Assembly (NCBI RefSeq): GCF_946479975.1 | Contig: NZ_CAMLIX010000021.1 | Coordinates: 1-36,855, forward strand | Reading direction: 5' to 3' | Source: an uncultured Flavobacterium sp. | Lineage (GTDB): Bacteria > Bacteroidota > Bacteroidia > Flavobacteriales > Flavobacteriaceae | Length of the DNA stretch: 36,855 bases | Shown: positions 1 through 7,423 of the stretch, piece after piece | Layout of the letters: each line of letters opens with the position of its first letter | Position numbering within the stretch: the first letter of the stretch is position 1 | Made by a program: the position numbers and the translations under genes | The notes under the pieces: model-generated | Seen by the model: the letters and a program-made list of their open reading frames with translations, nothing else | The model's database searches: none | Told to the model about the DNA's origin: nothing

Positions 1-1
1 G

Positions 2-493
2 AAAAATACAGCTCGCCATAAAGATCTCGATTGGTCAAAAGTTGAAGCCAAATTAAAAGCGAATCCAGAAAAACTATGGTCACTTGAAGAAATGGAAAAA
101 ACCGAAGGCGAACCTGACGTTATTGGCTACAATAAAAATACAGACGAATATCTTTTTGTTGATTGTACTCCAGAAAGTCCAAAAGGGCGAAGAAGTGTCT
201 GCTACGATCATGAAGCGCTTGAAAAAAGAAAAGAACACAAACCCGCAGACAGCGCTGTAAATATGGCACAGCAAATGGGAATCGAGATATTAAACGAAGA
301 GCAATATAAAGATTTACAAAAACTCGGGAAATTTGACACAAAAACATCAAGCTGGATTTTGACGCCACCAGAAATAAGAAAACTTGGCGGGGCAATTTTC
401 TCTGATTTTAGATACAATACTGTTTTTGTTTATCACAATGGAGCAGATTCGTATTACGCCGCAAGAGGATTCCGCGGTTTATTAAGAGTTTAA
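2..493 (+). CDS. DUF4256 family protein, 5' end outside the window
   Basis: The reading frame is open from the first bases of the window, so the N-terminus is missing; about 163 residues remain. The visible protein resembles the DUF4256 family: a Trp-Ser-x-Val-Glu-x-Lys-Leu segment, then EGEPDVIGY, an acidic FVDCTPESPKGRRS stretch, and a C-terminal part ending near YYAARGFRGLLRV. An internal ATG at 92 is an unlikely start because family-like sequence continues upstream of it. The biochemical role is unknown. The gene converges on the next one, and a shared hairpin terminator lies between them. Confidence 0.8.
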   Translation, partial: KNTARHKDLDWSKVEAKLKANPEKLWSLEEMEKTEGEPDVIGYNKNTDEYLFVDCTPESPKGRRSVCYDHEALEKRKEHKPADSAVNMAQQMGIEILNEEQYKDLQKLGKFDTKTSSWILTPPEIRKLGGAIFSDFRYNTVFVYHNGADSYYAARGFRGLLRV

Positions 494-500
494 AATTTGA

Positions 501-531
501 AACCCTCCAAATTATCTTTTGGAGGGTTTTA
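501..531. terminator. Bidirectional hairpin terminator
   Basis: The stem AACCCTCCAAA pairs with TTTGGAGGGTTT around a short loop and is followed by a T-rich run. It lies between the convergent DUF4256 and DUF2200 genes and can serve both. Confidence 0.75.
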
Positions 532-882
532 TTACTCTCTTAAAATTTTTTCCATCTTTTTTCCTTTCGCTAATTCATCTACCAATTTATCCAAATAGCG
601 GATTTTCTGCACCAGCGGATCTTCGATTTCTTCTATGCGATAACCACAGATTACTCCAGTAATTTTAGAAGCGTTGGGATTTAGTTTTGGAGCTTCGGCG
701 AAGAAAGTTTCAAAGTCTGCTTTCTTTTCAATTTGTGCTTGAAGTTCTTGGTCGCTATATCCTGTTAACCATTTAATTACTTCATCTAATTCTTCTTTAC
801 TGCGCTCCTTCTTTTCTACTTTTTGAATGTACAAAGGATAAACGCTGGAAAACAACAATTTATATATTCTTTCGTTTTGCAT
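532..882 (-). CDS. DUF2200 family protein
   Basis: A 116-residue protein starting [16 protein letters not shown]. The order of motifs (SVYPLY, then [20 protein letters not shown], then [24 protein letters not shown], and the C-terminal [15 protein letters not shown]) fits the whole length of the DUF2200 family, whose function is unknown. An in-frame TTG at 930 would add 16 residues with no family resemblance, so the ATG at 882 is preferred. It stands alone, convergent with DUF4256. No signal peptide or membrane segment is visible, so it is probably cytoplasmic. Confidence 0.8.
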   Translation of the reverse strand: MQNERIYKLLFSSVYPLYIQKVEKKERSKEELDEVIKWLTGYSDQELQAQIEKKADFETFFAEAPKLNPNASKITGVICGYRIEEIEDPLVQKIRYLDKLVDELAKGKKMEKILRE

Positions 883-1016
883 TTGATTTTTATTTAGCAC
901 CAATTCGGTTTTTATGTAAATATAATTCAAAACTTAAAAAAATTAAAATACAAGAATTATTTATACCTTAGATTTTCTAAAACGATATCATTTTTAGTAA
1001 CCTTAAAATTAGTTCT

Positions 1017-1418
1017 ATGGAAAATAATTCAAATGAAACAATGCCAAAAGTTACAGGAATTGGGGGTATTTTCTTTTTTCTCGACAATCCGAAAGAAACA
1101 AAAGATTGGTACGTCAAAAATTTAGGATTAGAAATTAATGATTGGGGATCTGCAAATTTTGAATCTAGAAATTTGGAAAACCCAGAACAGATAGAATCAA
1201 CACAATGGTGTCCTTTTAAGAAAGGAGATGAGTATTTTTCACCGTCTAAAAAGGATTTTATGATCAACTATCGCGTTCAGAATATTGAAGGTCTTGTAGA
1301 AAAACTAAAAGCAAACGGAGTTACTATTCTGGATGATATTGAAAGCTATGATTACGGAAAATTTGTTCATATACTGGATACTGAAGGTAATAAAATAGAG
1401 CTTTGGGAACCGGCTTGA
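1017..1418 (+). CDS. VOC (glyoxalase/bleomycin-resistance) superfamily protein
   Basis: A 133-residue single-domain protein with the paired beta-alpha-beta-beta-beta plan of the vicinal-oxygen-chelate fold. The first half has GIGGIFFFLDNPKETKDWYVKNLG, broken here as GIGGIFFFLDNP and KETKDWYVKNLG. The second half has the VEKLKANGVTI helix and ends in GNKIELWEP, whose Glu is the usual distal metal ligand. VOC members include glyoxalase I, dioxygenases and antibiotic-binding proteins; the sequence does not indicate a substrate. The next gene follows closely, so the two may be co-transcribed. Confidence 0.75.
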   Translation: MENNSNETMPKVTGIGGIFFFLDNPKETKDWYVKNLGLEINDWGSANFESRNLENPEQIESTQWCPFKKGDEYFSPSKKDFMINYRVQNIEGLVEKLKANGVTILDDIESYDYGKFVHILDTEGNKIELWEPA

Positions 1419-1479
1419 TTCTAAATTGTCAGTTAGAAGTCAAGATGAAAATAGTAGTTTAAGAGAAATTAAAATCAGT

Positions 1480-1998
1480 ATGTTTACTAAATTGATTCAA
1501 ATCAATTGCCATTCAAAAAGCAGGTTTTTAAAACAAATTGCGGGTAATTTATTAGAGAAGTTTTATTGTTGCGAAATAAATTGCGCTGAAATTGACAAAA
1601 GTGTTTTGTTTGCACATCACGCACGCGGATGTACTATTGTGGCTTCTAAAATCTGTGAGAACGTCGTTATATTTCAAAATGTATCTATTGGTGCGAATTT
1701 GAAATACAACAAAATTACCAGCGAATGGGAAAATGTTGGAAATCCAATTATTGCTAGAAATGTTATTATAGCTGATGGTGCCAAAATTTTGGGTCCAATT
1801 GTTATTGGCGAAAATTCTGTTGTTGGCGCGGGATCAATTATAACAAAAAATATTCCTGCTGACAGTATAGCGTATGGCGTAAACCAATTTAAGCCAAAAG
1901 ATAAAAACTACGATTATATATTCAACGCCAATATGATTAATCCTCAAGAAATTATAGAAGCAAATAAAAAGTTAGTTGCCGCTTTTAATCAAAAATAA
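1480..1998 (+). CDS. Serine acetyltransferase-like hexapeptide (left-handed beta-helix) transferase
   Basis: A 172-residue protein. Its C-terminal two thirds carry hexapeptide repeats such as IIARNVIIADGAKILGPIV and IGENSVVGAGSIITKNIP, the coiled pattern of left-handed beta-helix acyltransferases. HHARGCTIV and the ASKICENVVIFQNVSIG segment match the acetyl-CoA-binding/catalytic His region of serine O-acetyltransferases (CysE-type). The N-terminal helical domain is short, so it could be a serine acetyltransferase relative or a sugar/amino-acid O-acetyltransferase. I prefer the ATG at 1480 over an in-frame TTG at 1426, which overlaps the close end of the VOC gene. No cysteine or capsule genes adjoin. 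Confidence 0.7.
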   Translation: MFTKLIQINCHSKSRFLKQIAGNLLEKFYCCEINCAEIDKSVLFAHHARGCTIVASKICENVVIFQNVSIGANLKYNKITSEWENVGNPIIARNVIIADGAKILGPIVIGENSVVGAGSIITKNIPADSIAYGVNQFKPKDKNYDYIFNANMINPQEIIEANKKLVAAFNQK

Positions 1999-2017
1999 AT
2001 TAGATAGAAAAAAAAAC

Positions 2018-2045
2018 AAAACTCCATTATTTCTAATGGAGTTTT
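2018..2045. terminator. Bidirectional hairpin terminator
   Basis: A perfect 12-bp stem, AAAACTCCATTA with TAATGGAGTTTT, has a 4-base loop and A/T tracts on both sides. It lies between the convergent acetyltransferase and methionine aminopeptidase genes. Confidence 0.8.
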
Positions 2046-2063
2046 CTATTTTATTGAATTTAA

Positions 2064-2828
2064 CTAATTCCAGATTTCATTCATTTCAGTTAAAATGATT
2101 GGTTTTCCTTCTGTCACCACAATGGTATGTTCGTGCTGTGCCATAAAACCACCTTTATTTCCTACCATTGTCCAGCCATCCTGCAAGGTTTCTGCATAAG
2201 TAGAAGTGGTAGAAATAAAAGTTTCGATAGCGACAACAGAGTTCTTTTTGAATCTTGTCACATTAAAACGATCTCTGTAATTGGCAATTTCGTGAGGCGC
2301 TTCATGCAGGCTTCTCCCTACTCCATGTCCTGTTAGGTTTTTAATTACTTTATACCCTTTTTTCTTTGCTTCGGTTTCTATTAAAAAACCAATATCAGAA
2401 ATGCGAACGCCGCCTTTTATGTTATCAATTGCTTTGTGCAAAATTTGTCTCGAAGCTTCAACAAGTTTTTGATGTTCATTTACATCAGATCCAATTACAA
2501 AAGAACCGCCATTATCTGACCAAAAACCGTCTAATTCTGCCGAAACATCAATGTTAATTAAATCTCCTTCCTGAAGAATTCTTTTCTCAGAAGGAATTCC
2601 GTGGCAGAATTCGTTACCGACACTAATGCATGTCCAGCCCGGAAAACCATAAGTCAAATACGGTGCAGATTTAGCGCCCAGATCATTTAATATTTGTCCG
2701 CCGTAATCATCTAATTCTTTGGTTGACATACCAGCTTTGGCAAAATTTCGCATTTCTTTTAAGGTAAATGCTACTGCTTCACTCGCTGTTTTCATTCCGG
2801 CTAATTCTGCTTCTGTTGTAATTGACAT
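2064..2828 (-). CDS. map: Type I methionine aminopeptidase
   Basis: A 254-residue cytoplasmic metalloprotease that removes N-terminal Met from nascent proteins. All key residues of the pita-bread fold are visible: the His of CHGIP (H76), and metal ligands D94 (INIDV) and D105 (FWSDN) eleven residues apart, H168 (TGHGVGRSLHE), E202 (AIETF) and E233 (QHEHT). Length matches family members that lack N-terminal extensions. It is not in a ribosomal-protein context (no rpl, secY or infA neighbours), so it may be a second, accessory copy; the sequence alone cannot show that. It is transcribed alone toward a shared terminator. Confidence 0.92.
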   Translation of the reverse strand: MSITTEAELAGMKTASEAVAFTLKEMRNFAKAGMSTKELDDYGGQILNDLGAKSAPYLTYGFPGWTCISVGNEFCHGIPSEKRILQEGDLINIDVSAELDGFWSDNGGSFVIGSDVNEHQKLVEASRQILHKAIDNIKGGVRISDIGFLIETEAKKKGYKVIKNLTGHGVGRSLHEAPHEIANYRDRFNVTRFKKNSVVAIETFISTTSTYAETLQDGWTMVGNKGGFMAQHEHTIVVTEGKPIILTEMNEIWN

Positions 2829-2914
2829 GGGTATTTTCTTTTAAAATTTCTATTCAGATGAATTTCGGACCAATTTACCACTTTTCGTTAAAACAGCACG
2901 TTATTTAAATGTAA

Positions 2915-2948
2915 AAACCCTCGCAAATCATAAGATTTTTGAGGGTTT
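2915..2948 (-). terminator. Hairpin terminator of the SDR gene
   Basis: AAACCCTC and GAGGGTTT form a stem around an A/T-rich loop. Read on the minus strand it ends in a T run, just downstream of the SDR stop codon. Confidence 0.7.
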
Positions 2949-2971
2949 AAGGTTTTTGGAGTTATTTATTT

Positions 2972-3709
2972 TTACCACGGACTTTGTTCGCTTTCGTCTT
3001 CAATATCATTACTGAAGAATTTTCCGCTTGGTCCATTTTCATCTGTTAAAGTATGTTTTACAATAAAACTAGCTGCACTTTCTACACTTCCAGGCCCGCT
3101 GTGATGATTGAAATCTGTTGCAGTATAACCTGGATCAATAGCATTTACTTTAAAACCTAAATCTTTTAGTTCATAAGCCAGCGTAACAGTAAAAGCATTT
3201 AAAGCAGTTTTTGAGGAAACATAAGCAACAGCTTTGATGGCATAATATTTCCAAGTTGGATCACTGTGTAAAGTCAGCGAACCAAGTCCAGAAGTAATAT
3301 TGCTAATTCTTGGATTTTTAGATTTTTTAAGCAGGTCAATAAAGGTCTGCGTAACTCTAATTACGCCAAAGAAATTGGTATCAAATGTTTGTTGAATTTT
3401 TTCTACAGAAGTTGTAGATGCATCTTGTGGAAAATCTCCTAAAACTCCAGCATTATTGATTAAAATATCTAATTTTCCCTGCTCCTTCTCTATGATTTCT
3501 TTTGCTTTTAAAATACTTTCAGAATCTGTAACATCAATTTGAATTGCTTTAATGTTTTTAAAACCATTTTGAGTTAATTCATTCACCACTTCTTCTCCGT
3601 TTTGAAGATTTCTGGTTCCTAAATAAACGAATAATCCTTTTTCTGAAAGCTGTTTAGCTGTCTCTAAACCTATACTTCTATTTGCGCCTGTAATTAATAC
3701 TGAATCCAT
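2972..3709 (-). CDS. Short-chain dehydrogenase/reductase (SDR), NAD(P)-dependent
   Basis: A 245-residue classical SDR. The N-terminal Rossmann motif reads TGANRSIG (residues 7-14). NNAG lies at 85-88 and the catalytic triad is S140, Y163 and K167 (YVSSK). The PGYTATDFN segment after the active site is typical of carbonyl-reductase-like SDRs, which reduce aldehydes or ketones. Substrate is unknown. The gene follows the Crp/Fnr-type regulator on the same strand, and the two share a 16-base palindrome upstream, here at 3765-3780. This suggests the SDR is a direct target of that regulator. Confidence 0.87.
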   Translation of the reverse strand: MDSVLITGANRSIGLETAKQLSEKGLFVYLGTRNLQNGEEVVNELTQNGFKNIKAIQIDVTDSESILKAKEIIEKEQGKLDILINNAGVLGDFPQDASTTSVEKIQQTFDTNFFGVIRVTQTFIDLLKKSKNPRISNITSGLGSLTLHSDPTWKYYAIKAVAYVSSKTALNAFTVTLAYELKDLGFKVNAIDPGYTATDFNHHSGPGSVESAASFIVKHTLTDENGPSGKFFSNDIEDESEQSPW

Positions 3710-3735
3710 TTTTTATGTTTTTAAATTATTGATTA

Positions 3736-3743
3736 CAAAGTTG
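3736..3743 (-). promoter_or_regulatory. -7-like promoter element of the SDR gene
   Basis: Minus-strand CAACTTTG differs from the Bacteroidota TAnnTTTG element by one base. The palindromic operator centre lies 29.5 bases upstream of its edge, the same spacing as at the regulator gene. Confidence 0.45.
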
Positions 3744-3764
3744 CATCGATTAAAAACAAAAACA

Positions 3765-3780
3765 TTTGCCATTTGGCAAA
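3765..3780. promoter_or_regulatory. Palindromic operator upstream of SDR, probable Crp/Fnr-type site
   Basis: TTTGCCATTTGGCAAA is a perfect 7-bp inverted repeat with a 2-base centre. A near-identical copy at 4391-4406 precedes the regulator gene itself. The centre would be about 41 bases upstream of the likely transcription start, the class II activator position known for Crp/Fnr proteins. Binding is inferred. Confidence 0.65.
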
Positions 3781-3787
3781 AAGCGAT

Positions 3788-4357
3788 TTAGCGAATATTT
3801 TTTCGAATTCTGCTCAAAGAAGATTGCGTAATACCGAGATAAGAAGCTAAATAGGAAAGCGGAACGCGATTAATCACGTTAGGAAACATTTCCATAAAAG
3901 ACAAATATCGCGTTGTAGCATCCTCAGAAACCAGCGGACTTCTTCTGGCGACTTTCTGAATCAAAGCTTTGGTGATGATTTTCTGAACAATTATATCCCA
4001 TCCAATTATGGTATTAAGAAGTTCTTCCCAATCTTTTTTAGAAAAAACAATCATTTTACAATCGGTAACTGCTTGCACGTAAGCAGAAGAACAAATACTG
4101 TTTTGGAAACTTTCTAAATCGACTACAAGATTATTTTCGTCAATAAAATATTTCGTTATTTCTTCGCCTTTATTATTGTAATAGCAAACTCTCATTAATC
4201 CGTCTACAATAAAACCTACTTCTACAGAAACTTTTCCAGCTTCAGAAAAATAAGCGTCTTTTTTAATTTCTCTTTCTTCGGCCTTACTGAAAATTAAATC
4301 AATCTGCTGTTGATTTAAACTGCCAAACTGCAATATGTATTCTACTAATTCTTTCAT
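3788..4357 (-). CDS. Crp/Fnr family transcriptional regulator
   Basis: A 189-residue protein with an N-terminal cyclic-nucleotide-binding-type beta-roll (VGFIVDGLMRVCYYNNKGEE, then a YFIDENNLVVDLESF stretch) and a C-terminal winged helix-turn-helix. The recognition region reads VPLSYLASYLGITQSSLSRI. It lacks the N-terminal Cys cluster of Fnr. The cAMP-binding phosphate cassette is not obvious, so the ligand is unknown; many Bacteroidota paralogues of this size have none assigned. A 16-base palindrome 34 bases upstream of the start suggests autoregulation. The start codon lies very near the predicted transcription start, so the mRNA may be nearly leaderless. Confidence 0.88.
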   Translation of the reverse strand: MKELVEYILQFGSLNQQQIDLIFSKAEEREIKKDAYFSEAGKVSVEVGFIVDGLMRVCYYNNKGEEITKYFIDENNLVVDLESFQNSICSSAYVQAVTDCKMIVFSKKDWEELLNTIIGWDIIVQKIITKALIQKVARRSPLVSEDATTRYLSFMEMFPNVINRVPLSYLASYLGITQSSLSRIRKNIR

Positions 4358-4361
4358 GCAC

Positions 4362-4369
4362 GAAAGTTA
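4362..4369 (-). promoter_or_regulatory. -7-like promoter element of the Crp/Fnr gene
   Basis: Minus-strand TAACTTTC differs from TAnnTTTG at the last base. Its upstream edge is 29.5 bases from the centre of the operator at 4391-4406. Confidence 0.4.
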
Positions 4370-4390
4370 GCTATAAGTTTTTAATGGAAA

Positions 4391-4406
4391 TTTGTCATTT
4401 GGCAAA
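4391..4406. promoter_or_regulatory. Palindromic operator upstream of the Crp/Fnr gene
   Basis: TTTGTCATTTGGCAAA differs from the SDR-upstream operator by one base in one arm. Shared sequence and identical spacing to the -7-like element suggest autoregulation by the encoded protein. Confidence 0.62.
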
Positions 4407-4429
4407 AAAAAAATAATTCAAGATTGAAA

Positions 4430-4825
4430 TTACATTCCCGGCCAATACAGAAAATTAAATTTATGACCATCTGGATCGGCAAAACCAAAAGTGTAACCTA
4501 CTTCAAAATTTTCTGGTTCAGAGAAGATGGTACCACCAGCTTCTTGTACTTTTTTGTACCAAAGATCTACTTCTTCTCGACTGTCTGCAGATAACGAAAA
4601 GATAATTTCATTTTCAGATTTAGCATTCGCTAAGTTTCCTTTCAAAGCAATTTCTAATCTTTTGGGAATAAAAAAGTTAATGATGAAATTATTTTCAGCA
4701 AATATAAAACTGACCAAATCTTCTGTTTCATTTCCATTTTGTGTAAATCCTAAAGCTTTATAAAACTCGATTGTTTTATTTAAATCAGAAGAAACTAAAT
4801 TTCCCCATATCATTTTCGTTTTCAT
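4430..4825 (-). CDS. VOC superfamily protein (glyoxalase-like)
   Basis: A 131-residue vicinal-oxygen-chelate protein. The first half holds WGNLVSSDLNKTIEFYKALG. The second half has a VDLWYKKVQEAGGTIFSEP helix-strand and ends with GFADPDGHKFNFLYWPGM, the DPDGHxxN/E feature of this fold. Such proteins are often annotated as glyoxalases or extradiol dioxygenases; the usual terminal Glu is replaced by Asn (HKFNFLYW), so metal binding may differ. Translation may begin at the first ATG or at M5. It lies upstream of the Crp/Fnr gene on the same strand with a 72-base gap that contains that gene's operator. Confidence 0.75.
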   Translation of the reverse strand: MKTKMIWGNLVSSDLNKTIEFYKALGFTQNGNETEDLVSFIFAENNFIINFFIPKRLEIALKGNLANAKSENEIIFSLSADSREEVDLWYKKVQEAGGTIFSEPENFEVGYTFGFADPDGHKFNFLYWPGM

Positions 4826-5004
4826 AGAATTAGTTTTTTATATCACTAAGTTAAACATTTTCGTCAACTTTCTATTTGAAGATATTTCCTATATTAGCAT
4901 AAAAGTGAAATGAAAGCGATAGATACAAACACGGTTTCTGATAGGCATATCAAAACAGAAAAAATGAATACGCTTTATTCATTAAAATAGTAAAAACATT
5001 GAAA

Positions 5005-5592
5005 ATGAAATTATTAAAACCTTTTACCTTTTTATTTGCTTTACTATTAGCAGGATGCGTTGGTAATATGAATCCGACTGGCGGAAACTCCTCTCCAAAC
5101 TATCCTTATTTTATTACGACAGAAGCTATGATGGTTAAAAAAATTAGGATTCCAAAAGGTACAAGACTTACTTATAATGAACATTTTTTTGTTGAAGGAA
5201 AACAAGATCATAAAATGAGTGAGCAAAGACTAACTAGTATAAAACTTCCCGAAGGACAGACGATAATGTGGGGCGGTGTTCCTGTTTATTGGATCGAAAA
5301 GTTTTTTAATTCGGAAATGCACGGTTACTCTGTTTATGCTGATTTTAGTAAACTAAGTGCCGATAAAAAAACAAAATTTACAGAACTTTGGCAAAGTTGC
5401 AATGATGGTTTAGACATTACAATAAAAAATGAAGATGATTGGTCTTTTAATAACGTAAATATTGCTGACGTAGAAGGTTGCAGTGTGTTGTATCAGCGCT
5501 ATTTTAAGGATGATGATAAACAGCAGCAATTTTTGAATGACATTCTTACGGAGCTTAGAAAAATGAATTCAAAATCTAAAACCAATAATTAA
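5005..5592 (+). CDS. Hypothetical lipoprotein
   Basis: A 195-residue protein with a signal peptide ending in the lipobox LLAGC near residue 20, followed by a flexible Asn/Gly/Ser-rich stretch, so it should be lipidated in the envelope. I do not recognise the mature domain. It has two strongly patterned areas (IKLPEGQTIMWGGVPVYWIE, and a C-terminal VEGCSVLYQRYF) and two Cys in the mature part that could pair. An in-frame TTG at 4999 sits two codons upstream; the ATG at 5005 is preferred. The endonuclease V gene starts 25 bases downstream, so they may share a transcript without an obvious functional link. Confidence 0.7.
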   Translation: MKLLKPFTFLFALLLAGCVGNMNPTGGNSSPNYPYFITTEAMMVKKIRIPKGTRLTYNEHFFVEGKQDHKMSEQRLTSIKLPEGQTIMWGGVPVYWIEKFFNSEMHGYSVYADFSKLSADKKTKFTELWQSCNDGLDITIKNEDDWSFNNVNIADVEGCSVLYQRYFKDDDKQQQFLNDILTELRKMNSKSKTNN

Positions 5593-5617
5593 ATTATAAA
5601 CAAGCATTTTAAAAATT

Positions 5618-6121
5618 ATGATCTTAGCTTTTGATACGTATTATTTTGACCAAAAAGCAAAAACAGTTTGTCTGGAATTCTCTGAATGGAATGAAAGCAA
5701 AAATTTTAAAGTTTATACTGAAACTATTGATAATGTCTCAGAATATATTCCTGGCGAATTTTATAAAAGAGAATTACCTTGTATTTTAAGTTTGCTGAAT
5801 AAGATTGATTTATCGGTTATTCGAGCAATTATTGTTGATGGTTTTGTCTATTTAGACGATGAAAAAAAATATGGTTTAGGAGGTCATTTATTTGAAAAAC
5901 TAAATAAAGAAATTCCGATTATCGGCGTTGCTAAAACCAACTTTGCTTCTATAGAAAAGAATAAAAAAAGCTTGTTTAGAGGCGACAGTAAAAAACCTTT
6001 GTACATTACTTCTATCGGAATTGATTTGGATGAAGCTTTTTCTCTAGTTGAAAAAATGAACGGCGAATATCGAATGCCGACTTTACTAAAAGAATTGGAT
6101 AGATTGACTAAAGAAGATTAA
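5618..6121 (+). CDS. Endonuclease V-like protein (short form)
   Basis: A 167-residue protein with the endonuclease V core: D6 in the first strand (AFDTYY), a YIPGEFYKRELP motif carrying the Tyr wedge (Y43) and E52, D74 in IIVDG, and K106 in IGVAKT. Endonuclease V cuts near deaminated adenine (inosine). This copy is shorter than the usual roughly 210-230 residues: the N-terminal helix is absent, and the DGxGxxHPR segment is replaced by DGFVYLDDEKKYG. The acidic residues are kept, so activity is possible, but specificity may differ. It starts 25 bases after the lipoprotein stop. Confidence 0.72.
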   Translation: MILAFDTYYFDQKAKTVCLEFSEWNESKNFKVYTETIDNVSEYIPGEFYKRELPCILSLLNKIDLSVIRAIIVDGFVYLDDEKKYGLGGHLFEKLNKEIPIIGVAKTNFASIEKNKKSLFRGDSKKPLYITSIGIDLDEAFSLVEKMNGEYRMPTLLKELDRLTKED

Positions 6122-6301
6122 TTCAAAAATAAAAAAAACTACTTTGATTATGAGTGTTTTGTAACTATTCGAACGCTCTTTTTAAAATATTCGTACCCTT
6201 TTTTTTGAATAAATGCGTACGACTACTTTTATTCGGTCGCCTGCTAAAGGCTGATTTCACAAATTTGTATCGAAATAAATATTTAACCTAAAATCGACAC
6301 A

Positions 6302-7360
6302 ATGAGAACTTCAGTAAAATTATTAGCAGTAGTATTAATAGTAAGTAACCTTTCTTTTGGACAAGATATCACTCGAAAAATTGACTCTATACTAAAGGAT
6401 AATTATCAAAAGAATCCTAAAGTAGGTATTAGCCTTGGCTTCATTAAAGACAATAAAGAGTTTTACACTTCATACGGTACTTTGGATGCGAATAGTCCAT
6501 CTAAAATTGATAAAAACTCCTTATTCGAAATTGCATCAATTACTAAAATTTTGACTTCTAATTTGATTGCGCAGGCAGTTTTGGAGCATAAAATTAAGAC
6601 AGATGATTTTATAGACAATTATATTCCTAAAGAATATGTTTTGCATCAAAACCTAAAAAATAAAATACGAATTTCAGATTTAGCTTCTCATCAATCTGGT
6701 TTGCCAGACTTAGATTTTGGAAAATTGATTGAGCAAGATCCCAAACAACCTTTAAGCAGTGTATCGCAGGAAACGCTGATTGCTTTAATTAACAATTGTA
6801 CAGCTCTAATTGATTACGGTAAATACCGCTATTCTACTATTGGTTATACATTGCTTGGTCAAATAGTCGAAAAATTGTACCATAAAAGTTATGATCAAAT
6901 CATTACCGAAAAAATGATTGAAGCTTTGAAGATGAAAAATACGTTTACTAAAGATTTTGATGTCAAAAACATCACTACAGGTCATAATCCTGAAGGCGGA
7001 ATTCAAGAATTTTTAAAATGGAATATTACAGCGCCCGCAGGATTAGTAAAATCAAATGCCTCTGACATGGTTTTATTTTTAAAAGCAGTTTTAAATACGA
7101 CTACAACAGTAGGAAAAGCGGCAGTACTTACTGAAAAAATATATTATAAAGACGAAAAAAGAGAAATGGGATTAGGCTTAGGAATCTCGACAGACGATAA
7201 AAACACCATTTATTTAAAATCTGGTGATTCTATGGGACAGTCTTCTATTATTTGCTATAACAGAGAAAAAAACTGGGGAATCATTATTTTGTTAGACCAA
7301 AGAAATTCAAAAATGAGACAAAATCTTCTTAATCAGATTTACGATAACGTTTTAAAATAA
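6302..7360 (+). CDS. Class C beta-lactamase-like serine hydrolase, exported
   Basis: A 352-residue protein with a signal peptide (residues 1-20, ending SFGQ). The catalytic SxxK is S79-I-T-K82 in FEIASITK, and HQSGLPDL follows as in the family. The second motif, normally YxN, reads Y177-S-T. A KSGDS segment near residue 303 takes the place of the third (HxG/KTG) motif. The family includes beta-lactamases, D-aminopeptidases and esterases. The altered YxN makes beta-lactamase activity uncertain, and an esterase or peptidase role is more likely. It stands alone with its own terminator. Confidence 0.82.
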   Translation: MRTSVKLLAVVLIVSNLSFGQDITRKIDSILKDNYQKNPKVGISLGFIKDNKEFYTSYGTLDANSPSKIDKNSLFEIASITKILTSNLIAQAVLEHKIKTDDFIDNYIPKEYVLHQNLKNKIRISDLASHQSGLPDLDFGKLIEQDPKQPLSSVSQETLIALINNCTALIDYGKYRYSTIGYTLLGQIVEKLYHKSYDQIITEKMIEALKMKNTFTKDFDVKNITTGHNPEGGIQEFLKWNITAPAGLVKSNASDMVLFLKAVLNTTTTVGKAAVLTEKIYYKDEKREMGLGLGISTDDKNTIYLKSGDSMGQSSIICYNREKNWGIIILLDQRNSKMRQNLLNQIYDNVLK

Positions 7361-7379
7361 GATTTAGCTTTTAAATAAA

Positions 7380-7417
7380 AAACAACCTCCAATATTAAGT
7401 GATTTTGGAGGTTGTTT
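7380..7417. terminator. Bidirectional hairpin terminator
   Basis: AAACAACCTCCAA pairs with TTGGAGGTTGTTT. It lies between the convergent serine hydrolase and HD hydrolase genes. Confidence 0.78.
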
Positions 7418-7423
7418 CATGAA

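Noticed and set aside
1426..1479. TTG start that would extend the acetyltransferase by 18 residues
   Set aside because: The added residues show no family likeness and an ATG follows at 1480.
4910..4990. 26-codon ORF (starts MKAIDTNTVSD) just upstream of the lipoprotein gene
   Set aside because: Too short, no family resemblance, and no sign of a promoter; most likely chance.
6122..6301. Search for a riboswitch or small RNA in the gap before the serine hydrolase
   Set aside because: No conserved fold or convincing stem beyond AT-rich noise.
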